Below, piece by piece: positions 25,875 to 33,408 of a stretch of 64,000 nucleotides of DNA. Source of the DNA: Baaleninema simplex PCC 7105 (GTDB lineage: Bacteria > Cyanobacteriota > Cyanobacteriia > Cyanobacteriales > Geitlerinemataceae). Where the stretch lies: positions 481,319-545,318 of the forward strand of contig NZ_KB235962.1 in NCBI RefSeq assembly GCF_000332355.1. The letters are read 5' to 3'. Position 1 is the stretch's first letter; every line of letters begins with the position of its first letter. The position numbers and the translations under genes are program-made. Under the pieces are notes generated by a model. That model did not search any database and was not told where the DNA came from. It worked only from the letters and a program-made list of their open reading frames with translations.

Positions 25875-27200
25875 GGCTCTTCCGAACTTACTATGCAAGA
25901 AATCACTGAAACCCTTACAGGATAAAAGTTTTTGCTAAACTGTATAAAAAGTTCGCTCAAATCGCGAAATTCATTTTCAGATATAGGCTAAGCAGGTCAT
26001 ACAAAAAAAAAGGAGGTATATTACAGATTATAAAGTGTTTCCCCAGAAAGGAGTCAGAGGTATGGGAGCCAGACTGAGAGTGTTTCTCAACCGTGAAGAA
26101 GAAAGAACGCTCTGGGAGATGAGGAAGGCAACGACGGTGAGTCAGCGAGTCAAAGACCGAGCCGAAGCCGTTCGTCTGAGCCACCAAGGGTGGTATGTCG
26201 AACAGATAGCCGAGCACCTGCACCAAACGGTCAAGACGGTGAGGAAAACTCTCAAGACTTGGATAGATAAGGGATTAGGGGGACTGTGGGAAGCCCAAGG
26301 ACGGGGACGGAAAAAAACTTGGAATGAAGAAGACATCGAATATCTAGAAAACTGCCTCAGAAATGACCCAAGAACCTATAACAGCGAGCAACTGGCGGAA
26401 AAACTGCGCCGCGAACGACAAGTGAACCTGAGTCCTGAGTATCTGCGTCAGATCCTCAAAAAAAGGGGGTCATTTGGAAGCGGACCCGAATAAGCCATCA
26501 ACAACGACAAGACCCCCAAAAGCGCCTAGCTAAGCAAAACGACCTGGAAATGCTCGAACTCGCTGCCGCGGCTGGAGAGATTGACTTACTCTACACGGAC
26601 GAATCGGGATGCTGTTTGTGGAGTGCCGCCAGCTACAGCTATTACTTCAAGGGAGAACAGAAACGGCAAGAACAGACGAAGAAACGAGGGAAACGAGTGA
26701 GTCTGTTAGGGCTATGGCAACCCTTAGTGACTTTTGTCTGTAGTTTGGCCTTGGGCAGTTGGAAAAGTGAAGACTTCATCAAGCTGATGGACGAGCAAGC
26801 CCATGAAGCCCAGAAAATTTACGAACTTACGGGTCGAATCCGCGTCATCGTACTCGATAATGGTTCGATTCACACGAGTAAGGTAGTTCAGCAGAAGTTC
26901 TCTCAATGGGAAGCTCAAGGACTGTACTTATTCTTCTTGCCACCCTACTGTTCCGAAATGAATCCCATTGAATTGGAGTGGGAGCATCTTAAACGTGATG
27001 AATTAGTCGGACAGATGTTTGAATCCGAGTCCGAATTGGCTTTTCACGTGACCGAGGGACTCGAAGCCCGAGGAGAGCGCCACGGACATTCTGTTAAGTA
27101 TGTCAACCTTCGAGGTCTGAAATAATCCTTTACACACATTCCTTTTTTTCTCTGGGGCTACTTACAAGCATTTACCCTACACACCAAGGTCGGAAGAGCC
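25875..27200. mobile_element. Probable ISL3-type MITE interrupted by an IS630 element
   Basis: The left end GGCTCTTCCGAACTTACTATG at 25875 and the right end ACCAAGGTCGGAAGAGCC ending at 27200 are inverted matches (GGCTCTTCCGA-CTT). The flanking sequence of each end resembles the short element at 29702-29790 read straight through (TTACTATGGAATAAAT, then ATACCAAGGTC). That supports a small MITE into which the IS630 transposase unit was inserted. No target duplication was found. Confidence 0.45.
26062..27125 (+). mobile_element. IS630-family transposase in two frames (frameshift type)
   Basis: Frame 1 (ATG 26062, stop at 26491-26493) holds the helix-turn-helix half (AEAVRLSHQGWYVEQIAEHL). Frame 2, up to 27125, holds the DDE half: Asp in LLYTDESGCC, Asp in RVIVLDNGSIH, and Glu in MNPIELEWEHLK. 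The frames meet at a seven-A, five-G run (AAAAAAAGGGGG, about 26458-26469). A -1 slip there gives a continuous protein (KKKGVIWKRTRIS). Programmed -1 frameshifting is known in IS630 elements, so this may be functional rather than broken. Confidence 0.85.
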
Positions 27201-27286
27201 AGTTAAAATAATAGGCTTGTTTGTCAGTGATTTCAACTTCCCCGACAATGGTTTTCAATTTTCGGGGCCTGCCAATTTTGATTTGG

Positions 27287-27545
27287 CTAACTGCTGAAAA
27301 AAAACCGAGCAATTTCGGGAGAAACTTCTTCTTGTATTTGGTCTCTCAGAGTGGTTTCAATCTTCTCAAAGGTTTGGAGTCTATCTGAAGACGTATTACG
27401 ATGCAAGATGTCAGCCACTGCTCTGAGATGTTCTTGTAGCTTTTCTCGATCTTCGGAGTTTAAGTTCATTTTGAAATTCTTTAGAGATATATACTCATTT
27501 TATTTTACCATGATTTTGGTGTTTTTACGAAAGTGAGATGCACCC
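27287..27545 (-). mobile_element. Truncated ISKra4-type element (5' end of transposase plus terminal repeat)
   Basis: The 60-residue frame at 27287-27469 (LQEHLRAVADILHRNTSSDR, ending VSPEIARFFFSS) aligns with the first ORF of the complete ISKra4-type element at 36868-37098 (LKELTQELAELLYEETAPEA, ending VGPEIGLFLSAQ). Upstream of it the terminal repeat GGGTGCATCTCACTTTCG, read on the minus strand, ends at 27545. The catalytic second half and the other end are gone. Some 230 bp of non-coding sequence, up to 27800, follow. Confidence 0.75.
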
Positions 27546-27800
27546 AATCCAGAAGAGCCAACAAAAGATGTATGGCTCGAATTCGGAAAGTTTAAAGAGG
27601 TTGCGTAGTATTCAAAGAGCAGCAGACTAGGAAAGGCTACTCTCATCATCTAATGCTTTCACTCCCCATTCAATTTTAAAATGGCGATCGCTTCCATTTG
27701 GTTCGTACACGTAACGTTATCGTTCTCGATCGAATACCTTTTAGAGTCGTATCTGAAGGTTTGATTTTGCCCATAAAGCATAGTTAAAAACGGTTATTGT

Positions 27801-28334
27801 CTAAATTGTACCTGATAGACGATAAAAAGTTTCTGTGCCGACCCGAACACTGTCGGAGCATTGTAATTGCAGAAGTTCCATTAGAGACTGATTGACCCAA
27901 CTACTGTTCTTAGGTAACAAAATGCAACCTCGAATCATGGAGCAAACCACCAAGCCAATCGATCCAAAGTCCATATAAACATCCGGATCTCCATGCAGTC
28001 CGTGTTCTACGCAACCTTCTGCTGCTACGATTCTTAGTTCCCCCTGACTATTTAGGACTAAATTCAAAATTTTATTCACCTTATCTACCGCTTCATCGTC
28101 TGTAGGAATGCTAATAAAAGGCAGAGGAGTTAGTGCCTCGCGCGACCAGGGTTGTTTGTACAACAATCGAGAACATTCTTTGTATAATCTCGATGAGACA
28201 TAATCTTCATAAGCCGAACCTAAAGTGATGCCCGCAACAACTCTAGATTCGGCAACGGATAGAGGCCTCATCTCAGATGGAGACATCTGGCTATACTTCT
28301 CTAGTTTTTGTTTGAGTTTTTCAAGGCGAGACAT
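27801..28334 (-). CDS. Unrecognised protein, family B copy 1
   Basis: 177 residues, paralogous to the next gene upstream (28382-28978). Shared features are ITLG-x4-E, SxRLYK, a PxPF turn, GELRIV-xxxGCVE, and a conserved end: (S/Q)G-C-(I/V)-x-LPK-xxSW-x-NQ-x3-EL-x-Q, then VGTE-x-FY. No signal peptide or membrane helix. The alternating beta/alpha pattern suggests a compact globular domain. Function unknown. The ATG follows CTCAAAAAAATA, much like the leader of family A copy 1. Confidence 0.65.
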   Translation of the reverse strand: MSRLEKLKQKLEKYSQMSPSEMRPLSVAESRVVAGITLGSAYEDYVSSRLYKECSRLLYKQPWSREALTPLPFISIPTDDEAVDKVNKILNLVLNSQGELRIVAAEGCVEHGLHGDPDVYMDFGSIGLVVCSMIRGCILLPKNSSWVNQSLMELLQLQCSDSVRVGTETFYRLSGTI

Positions 28335-28381
28335 TATTTTTTTGAGTTACCTTACAAACCACTTCGTTGACTCAACCGACT

Positions 28382-28978
28382 CTAAAACATGGAATAAAAA
28401 TCCTCACTACCAACAGTAATTTTTTCAGGTGACTCGATTTGCATGAGTTCTATGACTGCTTGATTTCCCCAACTCTGTTGTTTGGGAAGAGATACACATC
28501 CTTGAAGGATACTCGAAACTAGCGAACCGCTAGCCCCGAGTTTCGACGCCCAACAGCCATAAATCCCTCTTTGTCTGTCATCTCCTTGATTTTCACATTC
28601 AACTATCCCTCTACCTACTACCATACGGATTTCTCCTTTACTTTCCATTACCCAACTCGCAGTTTCATGGAGAGTAGACGCTAACGTATCCTCTATAATT
28701 CCTTTATAGCCAGCCCACAGAAAAGGAACCGGAGCTAAGGACTGAACGAAGAATGTTTTTCGGTTCACAAAATTCAGAACTTCAGTTACTTTTTTGTATA
28801 GACGTTCGGAGAAAAATTCTTCTCTTGAATGTCCCAAGGTAATTGCAATTAGAACGAGATCGGTGTATCTAGGTATCCCTGTTTTTCTTCTTTCCTCATC
28901 CTCTTTTACAATCTCATAAAGGGATTCGGGACTTATTCCCATAACACCAAACAAGTCTAGGGAGTCAGAGTTGCTCAC
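28382..28978 (-). CDS. Unrecognised protein, family B copy 2
   Basis: 198 residues from the GTG at 28978, chosen because AGAGGAAAT lies about ten bases upstream; a TTG at 29008 would be longer but less likely. It shares the family B pattern with the gene downstream: ITLGHSREEFFSERLYK, then APVPF, GEIRMVVGRGIVE, and LQGCVSLPKQQSW. It has an extra N-terminal segment (FGVMGISPESLYEIVKEDEE). The pair arose by duplication and has diverged widely, so the two proteins may have different partners. Confidence 0.65.
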   Translation of the reverse strand: MSNSDSLDLFGVMGISPESLYEIVKEDEERRKTGIPRYTDLVLIAITLGHSREEFFSERLYKKVTEVLNFVNRKTFFVQSLAPVPFLWAGYKGIIEDTLASTLHETASWVMESKGEIRMVVGRGIVECENQGDDRQRGIYGCWASKLGASGSLVSSILQGCVSLPKQQSWGNQAVIELMQIESPEKITVGSEDFYSMF

Positions 28979-29072
28979 GATCGAATTTCCTCTTAAGGTA
29001 GTGACCAATAAGTAGTACTGTTAGGGCTGGACTTGCATTCATTTTAACGATCTTCCCTCAAATCGAACTCAA

Positions 29073-29225
29073 CGCACCATCGATAAATCTTGCGCGACTC
29101 CCCAACTCATCGCCAACGCCAAAATTGCGATCGACGCCATCCTCAACCCAGAAGCCCAACTCGCAAACGATAAAATTCGATCGTTACTCTTTTTCACTTT
29201 TTCTCAAAGAAATTTAGCATTTTAA
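29073..29225 (+). pseudogene. Possible decayed coding fragment
   Basis: A plus-strand open stretch without a start codon reads CATPQLIANAKIAIDAILNP, then EAQLANDKIRSLLFF, and ends TAA at 29223. Its base composition, richer in G+C and with GCGATCGAC, is more like the chromosome flanks than the AT-rich surroundings, which suggests a piece of an ordinary gene left behind. The rest of 29009-29412 holds no gene. Confidence 0.3.
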
Positions 29226-29412
29226 GATTTCTCTTACCAATCAGATTGTTAGTTGACTTCCTGTATTTTTCTTTCGATAATTTCCTGAAATTTATTATAG
29301 CCCATCGGATATTCACTAAAGGACTCTTCTCGTTTTATGGTGAAAAATGTATCAAAAAATATATATTTATATTCAAAAAAGACTGAAACTCTTGCCAGAA
29401 TCAACATAAATC

Positions 29413-29649
29413 TCACTTATCACCCCAGGACAAGAGCACACTAAAGTAGCCTACGCCAAAAGCAATAAGAATAGCACCTGCTGCAATATACATATTCTGA
29501 TTAATTTTCTTACTCGATCGAAGGAGAAGTATTAATCCTGCAACAATTGAAGCACTGTGGATTAAATCTCCCATAGCAACAATCCCGAAGATTTTAATAC
29601 TGTAAAACCATCCGATAAATTGCAAAAAAAACAAAATTAAATCTTTCAT
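29413..29649 (-). CDS. Small three-helix membrane protein
   Basis: 78 residues from the ATG at 29649; an upstream extension is open but hydrophilic and unlikely. Three hydrophobic segments are seen: DLILFFLQFIGWFYSIKIFG, LIHSASIVAGLILLL and MYIAAGAILIAFGVGYFSVLL, with a short charged loop SSKKIN between the last two. Size and topology resemble holins and other pore-forming or scaffold peptides, but no family is recognised. It is last of three small membrane-protein genes on this strand. Confidence 0.5.
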   Translation of the reverse strand: MKDLILFFLQFIGWFYSIKIFGIVAMGDLIHSASIVAGLILLLRSSKKINQNMYIAAGAILIAFGVGYFSVLLSWGDK

Positions 29650-29701
29650 GATTAAGGTTGACCTCGTTTTAACATCATCTGGACAATCGCTGCAAATTTG
29701 A

Positions 29702-29790
29702 GGCTCTTCCGAAGTTACTATGGAATAAATCGCGAATTCCCTTTCTAGATAAAAAATATGGGCATTCACCCGACATACCAAGGTCAAAAT
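29702..29790. repeat. Short ISL3-like element
   Basis: Begins GGCTCTTCCGAAGTTACTATGGAATAAAT at 29702 (only the first part is diagnostic) and contains ATACCAAGGTC. These segments match the two outer ends of the element at 25875-27200. It separates two small membrane-protein genes. Confidence 0.45.
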
Positions 29791-29819
29791 CGCCAACAAT
29801 CAGTAATCAACCTTGAATG

Positions 29820-30080
29820 CTATTTGCTGTTTATTTCATCGAGCTTTTGTAGCCTAACTTTTATGCTGGAAATTTTTCGATCGATCTCAGACATTTTGCT
29901 CGCGAAGCCAGGAGAATCGCTCCTGGAGTCTAAAGCTACAACGATTATTGTGAGTGATGATATGAATCGCGGAAGCCAAACTACCTCAAGACCTCTGCCC
30001 ACATCGATTATAAACAATATGAAAAGTGGTAAAGCCACTCCTACTGTTATCCACTTGTACACAACCTCCCAATTTTTCAT
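29820..30080 (-). CDS. Small membrane protein with C-terminal coiled coil
   Basis: 86 residues. The ATG at 30080 is preceded by GAGGTTAAT, a good ribosome site. Hydrophobic segments VGVALPLFILFIIDVG and FISSLTIIVVAL are followed by a polar region and a heptad-like tail (MSEIDRKISSIKVRLQKLDE). It probably sits in the inner membrane with its coiled coil in the cytoplasm or periplasm. No family recognised. It lies 50 bp downstream of a similar single-pass coiled-coil protein. Confidence 0.6.
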   Translation of the reverse strand: MKNWEVVYKWITVGVALPLFILFIIDVGRGLEVVWLPRFISSLTIIVVALDSRSDSPGFASKMSEIDRKISSIKVRLQKLDEINSK

Positions 30081-30129
30081 ATTAACCTCATCTTAATTCA
30101 GCAAAACTCGTTGATTTTATTCGGATTAG

Positions 30130-30330
30130 CTACGATTCATTATTACCGATATCCGATCGATCTTGAAATTGTTCTTCTAATTTTTGCAATTTGGATTCTA
30201 TTTCCTTGATTTCATCTTCTTTTGCGAGCAGTTTTGAACGGAGTTGAGTTATTTTAGAGCCCAGAGATATTAATACAAAGACGAACGAGAACAAAACTAG
30301 CAAAGCAAATCTGGGATCGAGATTTTCCAC
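30130..30330 (-). CDS. Small single-pass membrane protein with coiled coil
   Basis: 66 residues from a GTG with a strong GGAGG seven bases upstream. The N-terminal membrane helix is FALLVLFSFVFVLISLG. A coiled coil follows (ITQLRSKLLAKEDEIKEIESK, trimmed) and continues to LQKLEEQF. The helix-plus-coil layout is shared with the next gene downstream, so the two may form a hetero-oligomer. It resembles small phage-type accessory proteins in layout only. Confidence 0.6.
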   Translation of the reverse strand: MENLDPRFALLVLFSFVFVLISLGSKITQLRSKLLAKEDEIKEIESKLQKLEEQFQDRSDIGNNES

Positions 30331-30528
30331 AGTTTTTCCTCCATAAGGGTCTTCTGGGTTTGTGATGATAAATGTATCCCAGACTATATAATAGTCGATC
30401 TTAAATCGCTGAAACCCTCGGTATCACGTTATCTAGACACAAAAAATCACCGTATATCTCGAAGATCCTAAATTATACCAATCGTTAAATGCCTCAATAC
30501 GATCGCCACTATTCTTTACCCTACAACT

Positions 30529-31281
30529 TCATGGCGCTTGATAGATAAGAGGATACTGTTCGGGAAAAACTCTAGTCGTGGAATAACAATCCTCCTTAGT
30601 TCGATACTCCAGCAGTTGAAACCTCGACTCTACATTATCCCATTGATATCGAGCAAAATCTCCACAGGTTGCTTGCCCTATGCCTTTACAGAAAAAGTTA
30701 AAGATCTGTTCCTCGGTATCGTAAACTCGACGACCACAAATATCTCGATGTTGATACCGAACCCACGCTCTTGCACTCTCCTCTGTGTAGTCGTCTCGTT
30801 TGAATTGGTCAAATGTCAATGGAATCATTTCTGATGCTTCAGGTTGGCTTTCATAGAGAAAGTATTGATAGACAATGTTATAAGCTCCCAAGCCACAAAC
30901 TAACTCAACGATATACCGTTGTTCTGCCACTTCATAGAGTCGAGGATATCGCCGATTAGCAAAGAAGTCTAACCGGCCATCACAGACATCGAGTTCCTCT
31001 ATGTTTTCGTAAAGATAATCGAGAAGCTCGATGCTCAGGTCAGAGGCGTTTGATATGTCTGGATATGGCGGTTCGCTTGAAGGGGGGAAGAACATGGACG
31101 AAAATGAGGTAGTTTCTTCTGCCTGGTCTTCTAGCTCTAAGGTGTCCGGTGACTCGCTCGAAGTCTCTGATGAATCCGAGCGAACAATCCCAGCGGTTTT
31201 TTTATTGAGATTGAGGAAGACATAGACGAAGATGCCTATTCCTAGAAAAATACAGCCAATCGATATCTGATATTTGTTCAT
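30529..31281 (-). CDS. Membrane-anchored DUF1176-like protein
   Basis: 250 residues. The N-terminal anchor is ISIGCIFLGIGIFVYVFL, then a Ser/Glu-rich linker (about 33-75), then an extracytoplasmic domain with conserved cysteines. The C-terminal pattern, KGIGQATCGDFARYQWD followed by FQLLEYRTKEDC, matches the end of DUF1176 proteins, which are exported and of unknown function. It lies 19 bp downstream of the lysozyme-like protein gene, so the two are probably co-transcribed. An immunity or envelope-protection role is possible but unproven. Confidence 0.65.
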   Translation of the reverse strand: MNKYQISIGCIFLGIGIFVYVFLNLNKKTAGIVRSDSSETSSESPDTLELEDQAEETTSFSSMFFPPSSEPPYPDISNASDLSIELLDYLYENIEELDVCDGRLDFFANRRYPRLYEVAEQRYIVELVCGLGAYNIVYQYFLYESQPEASEMIPLTFDQFKRDDYTEESARAWVRYQHRDICGRRVYDTEEQIFNFFCKGIGQATCGDFARYQWDNVESRFQLLEYRTKEDCYSTTRVFPEQYPLIYQAP

Positions 31282-31300
31282 TTTTACTCTGCCCGCTTGG

Positions 31301-32329
31301 CTAGCTATACCATTCCGCTAGCGTGTCAAAGGCACATTCAACCTTTTCAAGGTAGCCAGGTCGGCTGTTGTAAGCAGCAATAGCCTCTTTCCAGGGAACC
31401 CAACCTACAATATAACCTTGGTTATTAGTGACCATTGCTTTCCTAACTAACCATGCCACACCCGCTTCGATACTTAAAGTAGCGTTAATCCGCTGCCCAT
31501 CTTGAAAGTTGCTCTCATCATAATCCGGGAAACCATACTCATCAAACGGAGTATGCTGTATATCTCTTAAGTCTACAGCAAGAGTCTCTGGTACAAATCG
31601 ATGGGTTTGCTCTCCTCGCTCTCGTAATACACTTAAAGCAGTGTCGCCCTCATTGGCGACTTGCATCGGATCGTACTGTCGAGCCTCTGGAGTCGCTTCT
31701 GGATTGCTTTCTACCATGACCATTGCTGCAATCCAACGCCAATTTATCGGACGGGGAATAGGAACACGGTCAGGCGCACCTTGTTGTAAGATACGGTTGT
31801 ATTGCCTAACGACCCGTTGAATTTGAGGGATGTAACGCTCGATTCCCAATCCCGACTCCCTTCCCGAATAAACCGGATTTTCATATAAATCGTCGAGTTC
31901 TTCGCACGTTTCTTTTTGAAGCGAAACTGAAGCGACCATCTGTGCTGGGGCGGCAGATTGTAGCTGTTGTAATAAAAGATCTCTCTCTGAAATGCTATCC
32001 GGAAGCTTTGCCGATCGAAACTCCGTTGGCTCATCACTCTTCGCCATCAGGGCTAGGCTGAGCGAACGGCCGCTCCCCTGAAACGCGGCTGAGGGGTCGC
32101 GGGTCTTTCCATTTTGCACCCCTTTACCTTGTTGCTCGGCTTCTTGCTGGGCCCGTAGGGTTTGCAGGACTCGTTGGTTGCCCTGGCCAAAACTCTTCAT
32201 CATCAACGGGCTGACGGAAGGAGCCAGCCGTCTGGGGGATTCTTGAGTGGGAAACGGGCCGACTTGAGGCGGGGCCACGTGGTGAACGGGCGGGGCAGAG
32301 GAGGGTTTGGGAAGTTTAGAAGCAAACAC
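31301..32329 (-). CDS. Protein with Pro-rich leader and lytic-transglycosylase-like domain (candidate eCIS cargo)
   Basis: 342 residues from a GTG. Residues 1-60 are proline-rich and disordered (PPQVGPFPTQESPRRLAPS), with no Sec signal; such leaders occur on proteins loaded into contractile injection systems. Residues about 165-335 look like a lysozyme/lytic transglycosylase fold: PINWRWIAAMVMVES with catalytic-type Glu207, then YDPMQVAN, SIEAGVAWL and AIAAYN. The likely reaction is peptidoglycan cleavage. The start codon lies at the edge of a dispersed repeat with an in-frame stop four codons upstream, so the true N-terminus may have been altered. Confidence 0.65.
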   Translation of the reverse strand: MFASKLPKPSSAPPVHHVAPPQVGPFPTQESPRRLAPSVSPLMMKSFGQGNQRVLQTLRAQQEAEQQGKGVQNGKTRDPSAAFQGSGRSLSLALMAKSDEPTEFRSAKLPDSISERDLLLQQLQSAAPAQMVASVSLQKETCEELDDLYENPVYSGRESGLGIERYIPQIQRVVRQYNRILQQGAPDRVPIPRPINWRWIAAMVMVESNPEATPEARQYDPMQVANEGDTALSVLRERGEQTHRFVPETLAVDLRDIQHTPFDEYGFPDYDESNFQDGQRINATLSIEAGVAWLVRKAMVTNNQGYIVGWVPWKEAIAAYNSRPGYLEKVECAFDTLAEWYS

Positions 32330-32500
32330 GGCAGCTCAACTCGATCGAGATAGAATTTTGTGGAATTTACTACAAGATTCTAACCTTGTCAAGCGATCGG
32401 AGGCTCGAACATCCAAGCCAGCCATCGAGATCCCTATAGATCGGACTCTGGTTCGTACGCTGGGCTTCCGCTCTAATTCTACAATTGGTAGACTTTTGGC
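32321..32500 (+). repeat. Dispersed coding-like repeat, copy 2
   Basis: Matches 24444-24625 closely in the same orientation and keeps the open frame (LLQDSNLVKRSEARTSKPAI in part, then LGFRSNSTIGRLLA). It abuts, and may have replaced, the 5' end of the minus-strand lysozyme-like gene. Confidence 0.6.
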
Positions 32501-33026
32501 TCATAAAGCCCCTCAAAGTTAAGTCCTTCAGGATGTTTAGACGTTTTTCCTAATCGGATCTCACCCCAATTTGACATAAGGGAGATATTTGTAAAGAAAT
32601 GTTTTATTTTGTAATTTTTTTTGTAAAAATATGATAATTCCAATTACTTGGAAAGATAAATTTAGTTTTTTTATTTATATATTTGTCTAGACTTGTATTA
32701 ATAATAATGACAATTCATATTGATTGCTGTTTTAAGGTAATATTTTTTAATATACTCAAACTATAAAACGAACCATTCGCTCAATTCATAAATATTTATT
32801 CGGCTCTTCCAGAGTGGGGATAGTTAACGAGCTGTCAAAATCGGATTGAACCCTTGAACAGCAGGGAATTGAGGAGCAGACAAAGCCATTTCTGTGCAAT
32901 TTCCCTTTTGCAAATCCCAAAAGTATTCTTCTAGAGGGGTTTTAGTCTTTCAGTCTTAGGAGTTCAGAAAACTTTTCAAAACAAAAGATTGACAAAATAC
33001 ACAAAACATGAATAGTTCACGCTTGA
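32501..33026. other. AT-rich gene-free stretch
   Basis: About 525 bp, very AT-rich at 32580-32800. No coding frame. A GGCTCTTCCAGAGTGGGGATAG end (ISL3-like; first part diagnostic) lies at 32802 and resembles the left end of the element at 6546. A matching right end was not found. Confidence 0.4.
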
Positions 33027-33169
33027 TTCGTAGAACGACCCCTCCGCGCCTCGACGGAGGCTTCGACGGTGAGCGCTCAGCCGAACCGCGCTCGCCGAAC
33101 GTCCTTCAGCACCTCCCCAAGCTTGCGGGGAGGATGGGTGGGGTTGCGATCGCAAAAGTGAGAGACACC
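33027..33169. repeat. Dispersed palindromic element, copy 2
   Basis: The reverse complement of 182-325. All three hairpin stems are kept (CCTCCCC/GGGGAGG, GAGCGC/GCGCTC, GCCTC/GAGGC) while loop bases differ. The end corresponding to GGGTGCATCTCAC has changed here to GGTGTCTCTCAC. Confidence 0.7.
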
Positions 33170-33408
33170 TAGCGCGATCGCTCTACTCAATTTGAATACG
33201 TTTGTTTTTTTCCTCGCCAATTCAAAAATGAAACGCGATATTGAAGAGTTTTAGCTCTTTCTCACAGTCGTTTAGCAAATGAGAAATCAGAGGTTTCAGC
33301 GCTTGTCTTGAAAATTGCCTGAACGATCGAGTGTCAAGAGCTGTTTCGATCTTCTCGAAAAAGTCAGAAGAACACATTAACTTATTTGTTCGTTTAGTTA
33401 AAAGTACG

